Shown here: piece by piece, positions 17,011 through 26,249 of the stretch
Position numbering within the stretch: position 1 is the first letter of the stretch
Layout: every line of letters begins with the position of its first letter
Origin: Bacteroidota bacterium
Lineage (GTDB): Bacteria; Bacteroidota; Bacteroidia; Chitinophagales; Chitinophagaceae
Reading direction: 5' to 3'
DNA: 45,206 nucleotides
Assembly (NCBI GenBank): GCA_013287475.1
Contig: JABDDT010000018.1
Location: 1-45,206 of the forward strand
Notes under the pieces: generated by a model
What the model saw: the letters and a program-made list of their open reading frames with translations, nothing else
What the model was told of the DNA's origin: nothing
The model's database searches: none
Position numbers and translations under genes: made by a program

Positions 17011-19908
17011 ATGAGAAAACTGCTTCTACTGTCGGGCATATTTTTATTAAGTTCCTCATTAATTTTTGCACAGTCAACTATTACAGGCAAAATAACCGAC
17101 ATTAAAACCGGAGCCGCTATATCAGGGGTTTCCATAAAAATCAAATCTTCCAATAAGGGAACAACTACCGATAACCAGGGTTTATTTAAGATACAGGCCA
17201 ACGCAAATGATGTAATCGAAATAAGTGCAGTTGGTTATAAAACCCAAACAGTTAAGGTAGGCGCACAATCAGACATAACCATAGCACTGGAAGAAAGTTT
17301 AACTGACCTGGGTGAAGTTGTTGTAACAGGCAACCGGGGTCTTCCCAGGGTAAGAACTGAAAGTCCGGTCCCGGTTGACATTGTGAAGTTAAATTCACTG
17401 CAGCAAACGACCTCTGCCCCAAATCTTGAATCGCAGTTAAACATGGCTGTTCCTTCCTTTAATTACAATAAGCAAAGCGGTGCGGATGGATCTGATGCTA
17501 TTGATTTTGCAAGTCTCAGGGGTCTCGGATATGACCAAACTTTAGTTTTGGTTAATGGCAAGCGTCGTCATTTATCTGCATTTGTAAATGAATTTGGAAC
17601 AAGGGGTCGTGGGAATTCCGGCACTGACCTGAATGCAATACCTGAAGCCGCTATCGACCGGGTAGAAATTTTACGTGACGGTGCATCCGCTCAATACGGT
17701 TCAGACGCCATAGCCGGGGTTATTAATATTATTCTTAAAAAAGATGTAAATAAACTCTACGCACAAATTGGGGTAAGTGGTTATAGCGACCCTACTTATA
17801 ATACTTTGAACAATGTGGATCCAAGCCAGTATTATACTGGAACAAATATAGACGGCAGAACCCTGAAGATCGATCTGAATTACGGTCTGCCGATTGGAAA
17901 GAACGGAGGGTTTATCAATATTGGTGCTAATTTCCTTACGATAGGCAAAACGTTCAGAGCGCTTCCGGATACGAACTGGTCGACCAATCCAGGTTCTAAA
18001 AAAGTAGCTCCTTATATTGCCGAATACAGAAGAGCTTTTGGAGATGGATCCATTACTTCCGGAGGTGCTATGTATAATTTAGAAATTCCGATAGTAGGAA
18101 CAAAGACAACATTTTATTCTTTTGGCGGATATAATTATAAGCATTCCAATGTTTATGCATGGACCAGAAATTTCTATGACCATCCGGAAAAATACCCGAC
18201 AGATGCTAACGGAAATCTTCTCTTTGTTCCAAGCATAATGCGTGTATTCGACCCTACTCCTGGTTCACTGGATACAGCTAATGTCTATTATAACCCACAG
18301 GAAGATGTTTATATTAAAGACGTCTCATTTGCTGCCGGAATCAGAGGTACTGTAGGAAACAACTGGGACTGGGATCTTAGTAATGTGATAGGTTATAATA
18401 ATTTTCATTATTATGGCAACAAAACTTTCAATGCAACACTGCCAGAGAATGTAGTTGCCACCCAAAATCGATTTGACGACGGAGGATTTGATTTTTTGCA
18501 GAACACGAGCAATTTAGATGTCAGTCGAAGATTCAATTCCATTGCCCACGGACTAACTTTTTCATTCGGACTTGAATTCCGATACGAAAATTATCAAATA
18601 TTCCAAGGCGAAGAGGCTTCTTATGCAAGTTATCCTCCAACACAAAAATATTATCCGATCACAGGCGATACCAGAGATGTAGCGTCAGGCTCACAGGGTT
18701 TTCCGGGATTCAGACCTACGGATGTTGTAAATGCAAGCCGTACAAATGTGGGCGGCTACCTGGAAGGATCTCTTGACGTAACAGAAAAATGGTTGGTCGA
18801 TGGTGCATTAAGGCTTGAAAACTATTCCGATTTTGGTTTTGTAAATACTTACAAATTTGCTACCCGTTATAAGCTGACGGATAATTTTAATCTGAGAGGT
18901 TCCGTAAGCACTGGCTTTCGTGCGCCTTCTCTCCAGCAGATCAACTTCAGTAATATCAATACGAATATAGTAGCCGGCAGCCTGCAATATATTTGGCTGG
19001 CTCCGAATACCAGCGCAGTTGCAAAAGCGGCGGGTATACCACCTTTGAAACAAGAAACCTCTGTGAATTACAGCCTTGGTTTTGCATGGAAACCTGTAAA
19101 TAATTTTACGGTTACTGTTGATGGTTACCTTATCAAGTTGAAGAATCGAATCATATTCTCAGGACAATTCTCGGCATCAGATTCAGTGTTGGCTCCCTAT
19201 ATCCCTGCAACTCCGCCGCTTAATTCAGTGCAGTTCTTTGCAAATGCAGTGAACACAACAAACGAAGGAGTTGATATCGTATTGGAATATAGCAAACGAT
19301 GGGGTAATAAAGGAATTAAACTATTATTTGCAGGAAATATTCAGACGATTACTATAGACAAAATAAATATCCCGGCTCCGCTGAATGATAATTATTTTGA
19401 CCGGCAGACTTTTTTTAGCACACGTGAACAGGCTTTCTTAATTGCCTCTGCACCGCACACAAAATTTTCAATGAACCTTGAATATGATATAAACCAATTT
19501 TCAATAGGTACTCATCTTACATATTATGGTAAACTGACAACACAGGGTTATGGGTATGCTACAGCGGCAGGCGCACAGCCCGGGCAGCCTGGAGGAGCTG
19601 GTATTTCCGACGCGGGTCTTGGATATGACCCCTACGTTGAACTGGACAATGGAACCGGAACAGTTCCTGAAAATTTTGTGTTCAATCCCAAAATGACGAC
19701 CGACCTATACCTGTCTTATAAAATTACCAAAAACGTATCTTGGATCATAGGTGTTGATAATATATTCAACGTTCATCCTGATATTTCAGCTACCGCTGGT
19801 GCTAAAAGCGCTTCATGGGGTGACAGTGAATCCGGCGGTCCCTTTGATGCTGTACAGATGGGTTATAATGGAACCCGTTTATGGACCAACCTGGTTCTTC
19901 ACTTTTAA
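17011..19908 (+). CDS. TonB-dependent outer-membrane receptor
   Basis: A 965-residue outer-membrane importer. It begins with a signal peptide (MRKLLLLSGIFLLSSSLIFAQ), then a carboxypeptidase-regulatory-like beta-sandwich (about residues 22-105, TITGKITDIKTGAAISGV to IALEESLTDLGEVVVTGNRG). The plug domain is recognised by ASLRGLGYDQTLVLVNGKRR and DRVEILRDGASAQYGSDAIAGVINI. A 22-strand barrel fills the rest and ends with NGTRLWTNLVLHF, a C-terminal Phe typical of outer-membrane assembly. No SusD-like partner follows, so it is not a SusCD pair; the substrate is unknown. The plug and VRTESPVPVDIV resemble vitamin/siderophore-type receptors more than glycan SusC. The ATG at 17011 is preferred over a TTG at 17002. 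Confidence 0.93.
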   Translation: MRKLLLLSGIFLLSSSLIFAQSTITGKITDIKTGAAISGVSIKIKSSNKGTTTDNQGLFKIQANANDVIEISAVGYKTQTVKVGAQSDITIALEESLTDLGEVVVTGNRGLPRVRTESPVPVDIVKLNSLQQTTSAPNLESQLNMAVPSFNYNKQSGADGSDAIDFASLRGLGYDQTLVLVNGKRRHLSAFVNEFGTRGRGNSGTDLNAIPEAAIDRVEILRDGASAQYGSDAIAGVINIILKKDVNKLYAQIGVSGYSDPTYNTLNNVDPSQYYTGTNIDGRTLKIDLNYGLPIGKNGGFINIGANFLTIGKTFRALPDTNWSTNPGSKKVAPYIAEYRRAFGDGSITSGGAMYNLEIPIVGTKTTFYSFGGYNYKHSNVYAWTRNFYDHPEKYPTDANGNLLFVPSIMRVFDPTPGSLDTANVYYNPQEDVYIKDVSFAAGIRGTVGNNWDWDLSNVIGYNNFHYYGNKTFNATLPENVVATQNRFDDGGFDFLQNTSNLDVSRRFNSIAHGLTFSFGLEFRYENYQIFQGEEASYASYPPTQKYYPITGDTRDVASGSQGFPGFRPTDVVNASRTNVGGYLEGSLDVTEKWLVDGALRLENYSDFGFVNTYKFATRYKLTDNFNLRGSVSTGFRAPSLQQINFSNINTNIVAGSLQYIWLAPNTSAVAKAAGIPPLKQETSVNYSLGFAWKPVNNFTVTVDGYLIKLKNRIIFSGQFSASDSVLAPYIPATPPLNSVQFFANAVNTTNEGVDIVLEYSKRWGNKGIKLLFAGNIQTITIDKINIPAPLNDNYFDRQTFFSTREQAFLIASAPHTKFSMNLEYDINQFSIGTHLTYYGKLTTQGYGYATAAGAQPGQPGGAGISDAGLGYDPYVELDNGTGTVPENFVFNPKMTTDLYLSYKITKNVSWIIGVDNIFNVHPDISATAGAKSASWGDSESGGPFDAVQMGYNGTRLWTNLVLHF

Positions 19909-19931
19909 TAATAATTTACAAAGTATTGGCA

Positions 19932-19967
19932 AAGACTATCCCCTTCCAGGGGATGGTCTTTTATTTT
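19932..19967 (+). terminator. Rho-independent terminator after TonB receptor
   Basis: AAGACTATCCCC pairs with GGGGATGGTCTT (12 bp, one G-U) around a TTCCA loop, followed by TTATTTT. It lies 23 nt after the receptor stop. Confidence 0.9.
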
Positions 19968-19980
19968 AAGTAAGTTCATT

Positions 19981-20020
19981 CTCATACTCCCATACCTCCA
20001 TACTTCCATACTCCCATACT
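19981..20020. repeat. octamer tandem array CNCATACT/TCCATACT x5
   Basis: Five 8-bp units in register: CTCATACT, CCCATACC, TCCATACT, TCCATACT, CCCATACT. It sits between the receptor terminator and the ALDH start, and belongs to the same sequence family as 773-796. Confidence 0.9.
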
Positions 20021-20052
20021 TTCTTAATAACTTGCGTTTTCAATCGAATGAT

Positions 20053-21576
20053 ATGGATTTCTTAAAAGAACTTGGTGTTCATGCGCGTAATCCCGGAAGC
20101 TCTACCGGATTGAAATGGTATGATAATCCGAAACAAACCATTGAATCCTTTTCTCCCGTCGACGGAAAAAAGATTGCAGCAGTTTCAGAAACTACTGCAG
20201 AGAATTATAATCAAATAATTCTTCAGGCCCAGGAGGCGTTTTTAATTTGGAGAACCTGGCCTGCTCCGAAGCGTGGTGAAATGGTTCGCCAGGTGGGTGA
20301 AGCACTTCGCGAAAAAAAACATGCACTTGGAAGTCTCGTAAGTTATGAAATGGGCAAGAGCCTACAGGAAGGGCTCGGAGAAGTACAGGAAATGATTGAT
20401 ATATGTGATTTTGCCGTTGGTCTTTCACGTCAGCTTCATGGAATTACCATGCATAGTGAAAGACCACTGCACCGCATGTATGAACAATGGCATCCTCTGG
20501 GGATTGTAGGAATAATTTCTGCATTTAATTTTCCAGTCGCTGTATGGAGCTGGAATAGTATGCTGGCCTGGGTTTGTGGAAATGTTGTTATCTGGAAAGG
20601 TTCGGAAAAAACACCGTTATGTTCAGTCGCTTGCCAGTTGATTATTTCAGAAATTTTCAAAAAAAATGAAGTGCCGGAAGGCGTTAGTAATATCATAACG
20701 GGAGGGCGGGAAGCTGGGGAATGGATGAGTGCGGATCACCGTATTCCGCTGGTTTCTGCAACCGGATCCACCCGCATGGGCAGGGCCCTGGCTGGAGTGG
20801 TTGCCTCCAGACTGGGGAAATCTATTTTAGAACTCGGCGGTAATAATGCAATCGTAATTAGTGAACATGCAGACCTTGATATTGCAGTCACGGGAGCTTT
20901 GTTTGGAGCTGTAGGAACCGCAGGTCAACGGTGTACAAGTACAAGAAGGCTCATCATTCAGGAAAAGATTTATGAAAAAATAAAAAATAAACTGGTCAGT
21001 GCATATACACAGTTAAAAATTGGAGATCCGCTGAATGAAAAAAATCATGTAGGTCCGCTTATTGACAAGCAGGCAGTTAATATGTATGAGAAGGCTATTG
21101 AAGCCTGCAAAAAACAGGGCGGCCATTTTGTGGTTGAAGGCGGAGTTTTATCAGGCGCCGGGTATGAAAGTGGATGTTATGTGAAACCATGTATCGCAGA
21201 AGTGAAACCCGAATTCGAAATCGTTACACAGGAAACATTTGCCCCGATTCTTTATTTACTGAAATATAAAACGCTGGACGAGGCAATTCAAATTCAGAAT
21301 AATGTACCTCAGGGACTTTCTTCAGCTATCATGACACTGAATCTGCGCGAAGCTGAACAATTCCTTTCCCAAAACGGCAGTGATTGTGGGATCGCTAATG
21401 TGAATATTGGTACATCCGGTGCCGAAATCGGAGGGGCTTTTGGCGGAGAAAAAGAGACCGGAGGCGGAAGGGAAAGTGGAAGTGATGCCTGGAAATCTTA
21501 CATGAGGCGGCAGACGAATACAATTAATTATTCGACCAAGTTACCTCTTGCACAGGGGATCCAGTTTGACCTTTAA
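20053..21576 (+). CDS. aldehyde dehydrogenase, ALDH7 type (aminoadipate-semialdehyde / piperideine-6-carboxylate)
   Basis: A 507-residue NAD(P)-dependent aldehyde dehydrogenase. The N-terminus (LGVHARNPGSSTG, ESFSPVDGKKIA) and the segment WHPLGIVGIISAFNFPVAVWSWN are typical of the ALDH7/antiquitin group, which oxidises 2-aminoadipate 6-semialdehyde in lysine breakdown. Catalytic residues are visible: Glu in LELGGNNAIV and Cys in GTAGQRCTSTRRL. The NAD-binding TGSTRMGR and the C-terminal GGAFGGEKETGGGRESGSDAWK also fit. The start is the ATG at 20053; a longer frame needs a TTG. The specific substrate is inferred from subgroup resemblance. A large heptamer array begins at the first base after the stop. 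Confidence 0.9.
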   Translation: MDFLKELGVHARNPGSSTGLKWYDNPKQTIESFSPVDGKKIAAVSETTAENYNQIILQAQEAFLIWRTWPAPKRGEMVRQVGEALREKKHALGSLVSYEMGKSLQEGLGEVQEMIDICDFAVGLSRQLHGITMHSERPLHRMYEQWHPLGIVGIISAFNFPVAVWSWNSMLAWVCGNVVIWKGSEKTPLCSVACQLIISEIFKKNEVPEGVSNIITGGREAGEWMSADHRIPLVSATGSTRMGRALAGVVASRLGKSILELGGNNAIVISEHADLDIAVTGALFGAVGTAGQRCTSTRRLIIQEKIYEKIKNKLVSAYTQLKIGDPLNEKNHVGPLIDKQAVNMYEKAIEACKKQGGHFVVEGGVLSGAGYESGCYVKPCIAEVKPEFEIVTQETFAPILYLLKYKTLDEAIQIQNNVPQGLSSAIMTLNLREAEQFLSQNGSDCGIANVNIGTSGAEIGGAFGGEKETGGGRESGSDAWKSYMRRQTNTINYSTKLPLAQGIQFDL

Positions 21577-21704
21577 CGCTGAACGCTTAACGCCTAAAGC
21601 CTAACGCGGAACGTTTAACGCTTTTATGTTAGCGTTACGCGTTAGGCTTTAAGCGTTCAGCGTTAGGCGTTAAGCGTTAAGCATTCAGCCTTAAGCGTTA
21701 AGCC
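21577..21704. repeat. inverted heptamer array (GCGTTAA family)
   Basis: The whole gap after the ALDH stop is made of GCGTTAA/GCGTTCA/GGCTTTA units. The left arm (21577-21624) is in the reverse-complement sense, the right arm (21631-21704) in the direct sense. The arms match over more than 20 nt and differ by the loss of whole 7-bp units. Confidence 0.88.
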
Positions 21705-21748
21705 TCAAACCATATAATATAAAATTTACACCGGCGTTTATATATCCA

Positions 21749-23215
21749 ATGAACCCGATCAGAATTTATCGTAACTTATTAGTCCTCATCTTCTCCCTTC
21801 TGGTATTCACCTTTCTTCCTGCCCAGATAAGATTGTCTGCCCTGGGCGGAATTCAATCTTCTAACTTCATAGAAAAAAATTCGATACCTGGTTATGATAC
21901 TGCCAGAGGGAATTATTTTTCACCGAATACCGGATTTGAACTGGGCGTTCTGGCCGAAATCCCTTTTGGTAAATATAACCTGTATCTGCAGCCGGGTATT
22001 CTTTATAGTTCCAAGGGAAATCAATTTCAGAGGTACTATGATTCGAGCGTATATCAAACAGATACGCTATATAATCAGAACACATTAAACCTGAATTACG
22101 TTGAAATTCCACTCTATTTAACCTGGAAACTTTCTCTTTCCAAAGATCAGAAAAATCATTTTTTTATTAGTGCCGGCCCTTATTTTGCGTTTATTTACAG
22201 CGCTAACCAATCGTATCAGAACCGGGTTTTACAATATAATTCTTCCAATTATATTTATCAGTCAGGCACGGAAGACCTGCCTGTTGGCTTAGGCCCCCAA
22301 AAATATAAAACCTATGATATAGGCTTAGTTGCAAAAGCAGGTTTTGAATTTGGAAATGTTTTTATCAGCGCCTATTTCAACCGGGGTCTTACAAATGCTT
22401 ATACTGCCTTGTACCCATCAAGCTTTCATAATCAGGTGTTTGGAGGATCATTTGGTATATGGTTAAATAATCCTAAGCCGGTTTCCGAACCTCCAAAAGA
22501 TTCGGATAATGATGGAACTCCGGATCAGGATGATTCATGCAGGACGATTCCCGGACCCCCCAGATGGCATGGGTGCCCGATACCGGATTCTGATCATGAT
22601 GGTATAAATGATGAGGAAGATTCCTGTAAAACGGTCCCTGGTCTGATCCGTTACCATGGATGCCCAATTCCGGATACAGATAAGGATGGAGTGAATGATG
22701 AAGAAGATTCCTGTAAAACAGTTCCTGGACCTGCAAGATATCACGGATGCCCGATACCGGATAGGGATAATGATGGAGTTAATGATGAATTGGATAAGTG
22801 TCCTGATCAGCCGGGTCCTGCGGAAAACCAGGGTTGTCCTGTTGTTAAAGCATCCATTAATAAACGGGCGCAACTTGTGGCTGCAAATATTATGTTTGAT
22901 ATCAACAGTACCCGTCTTACCGAGGGATCATATCCGCCCATAAAGGAGCTGGCAGACAGCCTGAAAGCAAATCCGGACCTTGATTTAGTTATTGAAGGCC
23001 ATACTGATGACGTGGGCAATCCGGCTTATAACCAGAAGCTTTCCATAAACAGGGCAGAAACAGTCAAAAAAGTACTTATAAAATTAGGAATTTCTGCGAG
23101 CCGTATCCAGACTAAGGGTTATGGTGATTTCCGGCCTGTTGCAACAAATGACAATGCAGAAGGAAGAGCAAAAAACAGGCGAGTGGTTTTTGTGTTCCAA
23201 TTAAAGAACCGTTAA
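21749..23215 (+). CDS. OmpA-family protein with beta-barrel and thrombospondin type-3 repeats
   Basis: A 488-residue outer-membrane protein in three parts. After a signal peptide (ending near FTFLPAQ) residues 26-245 form an outer-membrane beta-barrel of the PorT type (ALGGIQSSNF, FELGVLAEIPFGKYNLYLQPGI). Residues about 250-368 hold four thrombospondin type-3 units of 29 residues with the calcium-binding pattern DxDxDGxxDxxD and paired cysteines (CKTVPG...RYHGCPIP). The C-terminal OmpA domain (about 370-488; IMFDINSTRL, IEGHTDDVGNPAYN, LSINRAETVKKVL, RAKNRRVVF) binds peptidoglycan. Together this suggests a calcium-stiffened link between outer membrane and cell wall. The middle units are nearly identical, a sign of recent expansion. 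Confidence 0.93.
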   Translation: MNPIRIYRNLLVLIFSLLVFTFLPAQIRLSALGGIQSSNFIEKNSIPGYDTARGNYFSPNTGFELGVLAEIPFGKYNLYLQPGILYSSKGNQFQRYYDSSVYQTDTLYNQNTLNLNYVEIPLYLTWKLSLSKDQKNHFFISAGPYFAFIYSANQSYQNRVLQYNSSNYIYQSGTEDLPVGLGPQKYKTYDIGLVAKAGFEFGNVFISAYFNRGLTNAYTALYPSSFHNQVFGGSFGIWLNNPKPVSEPPKDSDNDGTPDQDDSCRTIPGPPRWHGCPIPDSDHDGINDEEDSCKTVPGLIRYHGCPIPDTDKDGVNDEEDSCKTVPGPARYHGCPIPDRDNDGVNDELDKCPDQPGPAENQGCPVVKASINKRAQLVAANIMFDINSTRLTEGSYPPIKELADSLKANPDLDLVIEGHTDDVGNPAYNQKLSINRAETVKKVLIKLGISASRIQTKGYGDFRPVATNDNAEGRAKNRRVVFVFQLKNR

Positions 23216-23336
23216 AACCCTATATTCGATTAACATATATATTAAACATAAGTCGATCTTTGCGGGTCCAAATAATTTAAAATAATCATATAACGGGAAA
23301 TATTCCTTGAACGATTTCTTGTTCCATAAATACTCC

Positions 23337-25046
23337 ATGATGAATATTCGTATCAGACAGATTTTATTCTTTCTATTCCTTGCATTATTTTCTTCAGCAT
23401 CTTTTGCACAGGGTACTTATAATAAATCAGAACTTGTTAAGGGATGGCATCTCCTCGATAAGGAAAAAGACGGTGTGTATGGAATCAGCCTGGATAAGGC
23501 ATATGATTTCCTGCGTTTAAAAAATCTTAAAAGCAAACAGGTATTGGTTGCTGTGATAGATTCAGGAGTGGATACTTTACAGGAGGATCTGGTTCATATT
23601 TTATGGACAAACCCGGGAGAAATCCCTGGCAACGGCATTGATGATGACCATAACGGTTATGTAGATGATATTCATGGATGGAATTTTATAGGAGGAAAAG
23701 ATGGTACAAATGTGAAAGATGATTCACAGGAAGAAGGGAGAGTGTATTATAAATACAAAGAAATATTCGACAACAAAAATATTGCCGAAGACAGCTTGAA
23801 CTCCGAAAGCCGTGAACATTATGAAATGTGGGTGAAAGCAAAAAAGAAGATCATGGGTGATGGAAGCAATGACGGAGTAGATCTGCTTATGTTGAAACGT
23901 GTGGTTAGTGCCTGCATTAAAAGCGATAGTCTTCTCCAGGTTGCCATGGGCAGGAAAGAATATACAGGAAATGATCTGGACAGTTTTTTAGCAAAAGATA
24001 TGGATACTCGTACAGCAAGATCTGTCCTGCTCTACCTTTTCAAGGAAAATCATATCATGGATATGACAAATACTACTTTCATCTCCGACTTTACTGAACA
24101 GGCAGACAGGGAAGAAAAGAAAATGGAAATAAAGGAAACGGCTCCTAAAAATTATCGTGGCGATATCGTAAAGGATAATGAAAATGATATTACGGATAGT
24201 GTCTATGGCAATAATGATATTATGGCATCTGATCCCATGCATGGAACTCATGTAAGCGGAATTATCGGTGCTGAGAGAAATAATGCAATAGGAATAAACG
24301 GCATTGCAGATAATGTCAGGATTATGATGGTACGCGCAGTACCGAACGGAGATGAGCACGATAAAGACATTGCTTTAGCCATCAGATATGCAGTGAACAA
24401 TGGTGCGAAGGTTATCAATATGAGCTTTGGAAAAAATCTCTCTCCTCAAAAATCATGGGTTGATGATGCTGTTAAATATGCAGAATCCAAAGGTGTATTA
24501 CTCATTCACGCTGCTGGAAATGATGCAGAAAATGTTGATTCAGTGGATAATTTTCCCAATCCAAATTATAAAAATTCGCGATCTCATGCGAAAAACTGGA
24601 TTACAGTTGGAGCTAGCAGTGATCCCAGGGCCGAAGAGAATTTTAAAAGTTATACGGCATCCTTTTCTAATTATGGTAAAAAGGAAGTAGATGTATTTGC
24701 TCCTGGTACACGAATCTATTCTACACTTCCGGGAGGTAATAAATATGGAAATCTCGACGGGACCAGTATGGCTGCTCCGGTTGTGACAGGCGTTGCTGCT
24801 CTGATCCTGGAGTATTTCCCAAATCTCAGTCCTGAAGAAGTAAAGTATTGTATTGAGAAATCTGCCGTGATGCCCGTGGTAAAAGCAAAGAAACCAGGAA
24901 CAGAAAATGAGATGGTTCCTCTTTCTGATCTGAGTGTTTCCGGTGGAATACTAAATGCATATGGAGCGGTAAAGCTGGCCTCTGCGATTGCTGATCCTAA
25001 GAAAAAGGATGTTCAGAAATCTTCTTTGCAGAAAGAAAGAAATTAA
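23337..25046 (+). CDS. S8 family serine protease (subtilase) with large D-H insertion
   Basis: A secreted subtilisin-like protease of about 569 residues. A signal peptide (ILFFLFLALFSSASFAQ) is followed by the catalytic triad: Asp75 in VAVIDSGVD, His302 in DPMHGTHVSG, and Ser477 in DGTSMAAPVVTG. The Asp and His are about 227 residues apart, while in subtilisin they are about 32 apart, so a domain of roughly 190 residues is inserted; it is rich in Lys, Asp and Glu and includes DGSNDGVDLLMLKR. No propeptide or C-terminal sorting domain is visible; the tail is short and basic. The ATG pair at 23337/23340 is used because a longer frame starts with TTG and has no signal-like residues. Confidence 0.93.
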   Translation: MMNIRIRQILFFLFLALFSSASFAQGTYNKSELVKGWHLLDKEKDGVYGISLDKAYDFLRLKNLKSKQVLVAVIDSGVDTLQEDLVHILWTNPGEIPGNGIDDDHNGYVDDIHGWNFIGGKDGTNVKDDSQEEGRVYYKYKEIFDNKNIAEDSLNSESREHYEMWVKAKKKIMGDGSNDGVDLLMLKRVVSACIKSDSLLQVAMGRKEYTGNDLDSFLAKDMDTRTARSVLLYLFKENHIMDMTNTTFISDFTEQADREEKKMEIKETAPKNYRGDIVKDNENDITDSVYGNNDIMASDPMHGTHVSGIIGAERNNAIGINGIADNVRIMMVRAVPNGDEHDKDIALAIRYAVNNGAKVINMSFGKNLSPQKSWVDDAVKYAESKGVLLIHAAGNDAENVDSVDNFPNPNYKNSRSHAKNWITVGASSDPRAEENFKSYTASFSNYGKKEVDVFAPGTRIYSTLPGGNKYGNLDGTSMAAPVVTGVAALILEYFPNLSPEEVKYCIEKSAVMPVVKAKKPGTENEMVPLSDLSVSGGILNAYGAVKLASAIADPKKKDVQKSSLQKERN

Positions 25047-25072
25047 TCTGTCTTTTCCGGAATAAATTCCTA

Positions 25073-25106
25073 ATAGCAAATTGCTTAAAGTAATTTGCTA
25101 TTTTTT
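25073..25106 (+). terminator. terminator hairpin abutting the MFS start codon
   Basis: ATAGCAAATTGC pairs with GTAATTTGCTAT (12 bp, one G-U) around a TTAAA loop, followed by six T residues (25101-25106). It is a good Rho-independent terminator for the S8 protease gene. The MFS ATG starts at the next base, 25107. Confidence 0.85.
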
Positions 25107-26249
25107 ATGCCCCTGATACAACGACGTCTCCACAGAATTGCCGTAAGTAGTTTTTTCTTTCTTGCAGGAATCTGCTTCGCGTCCTGGGCATCCCGTATTC
25201 CTGATATACAAGCCAAATTACAACTCAATAGTGCTGCGCTTGGCGGGATTCTGCTTTGTCTGCCGGTTGGATTACTTTGCTCATTACCAATAGCTGGTTT
25301 TCTTGTAGCAAAATATGGTAGTCGCATCATTGTGATGCTTGCTTCTGCTTTATATGCTACTACCCTGCCGTTGCTGGGATTTGCCAATTCTTCCACACAA
25401 CTAATGATCACATTATTCTTTTTTGGATTTGGTGGAAATATGCTGAACATTTCTATGAATACACAGGCCGTGGGAACTGAAACTCTGTACCAAAAACCTA
25501 TTATGGCTTCCTTCCATGGCATCTGGAGTACAGCTGGTTTTACCGGAGCTGCGGTGGGAACTTTAATGGTTCGTTTTCATGTAATACCACCCTATCATTA
25601 TTTATGCATAACAGGCCTTGCCGCCCTTATCCTCTTTATTTTTTCCGGTAAATTAATTCGTAAGGATAGTAACCTTGATGAAAAACAACCCATTTTTGCG
25701 CGGTTGGATAAATCAATAATAAATTTCGGACTGATAGCATTTTGTTCAATGATTTGTGAAGGAGCCATGTTCGACTGGAGCGGAGTATATTTTCTGAATG
25801 TTGTTAAACCCGGTGCAGCCTGGGTCACAATCGGATATACAGCATTCATGTGTACCATGGCTTCTGGAAGATTTGTAGGAGACTGGGTCGCCTACAGGCT
25901 AGGGATGAAAAGAATGCTTCAGCTGAGTGGATTAATGACAGCATCAGGTTTATTACTAGCGGTCTTTTTCCCACAATTCATAACTGCCACCATCGGATTC
26001 TTAATAGTAGGGGCAGGTGTTTCCTCCGTTATACCAATGGTCTATAGCACAGTTGGAAAATCGAAAGTTATGTCGCCCGGTGTAGCCATTGCAGCAGTTT
26101 CAACAATTGGTTATCTGGGGTTTTTATTTGGTCCCCCTTTTATAGGTTTTATCGCTCAGGCTACCAGTCTGCGTGTTTCATTTAGTTTCATCGCTGTTAT
26201 GGGGACAATGATTGCTGTGATTGCAACGAGGATCAGGATGGACACTTGA
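25107..26249 (+). CDS. MFS transporter, YbjJ-like
   Basis: A 380-residue major facilitator with about twelve hydrophobic segments. The N-terminal half contains GICFASWASRIPDIQAKLQLNSAALGG and GFLVAKYGSRIIVMLAS (the cytoplasmic loop 2-3 pattern), followed by MASFHGIWSTAGFTGAAVG, which resemble the E. coli YbjJ and fucose-permease-like group. The C-terminal half has GRFVGDWVAYRLGMKRML. The substrate is unknown. The ATG at 25107 lies directly after the T tract of a terminator, so there is no room for a promoter or leader; either transcription reads through or the leader contains the hairpin. The stop is followed at once by the 26250-26330 hairpin. Confidence 0.88.
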   Translation: MPLIQRRLHRIAVSSFFFLAGICFASWASRIPDIQAKLQLNSAALGGILLCLPVGLLCSLPIAGFLVAKYGSRIIVMLASALYATTLPLLGFANSSTQLMITLFFFGFGGNMLNISMNTQAVGTETLYQKPIMASFHGIWSTAGFTGAAVGTLMVRFHVIPPYHYLCITGLAALILFIFSGKLIRKDSNLDEKQPIFARLDKSIINFGLIAFCSMICEGAMFDWSGVYFLNVVKPGAAWVTIGYTAFMCTMASGRFVGDWVAYRLGMKRMLQLSGLMTASGLLLAVFFPQFITATIGFLIVGAGVSSVIPMVYSTVGKSKVMSPGVAIAAVSTIGYLGFLFGPPFIGFIAQATSLRVSFSFIAVMGTMIAVIATRIRMDT

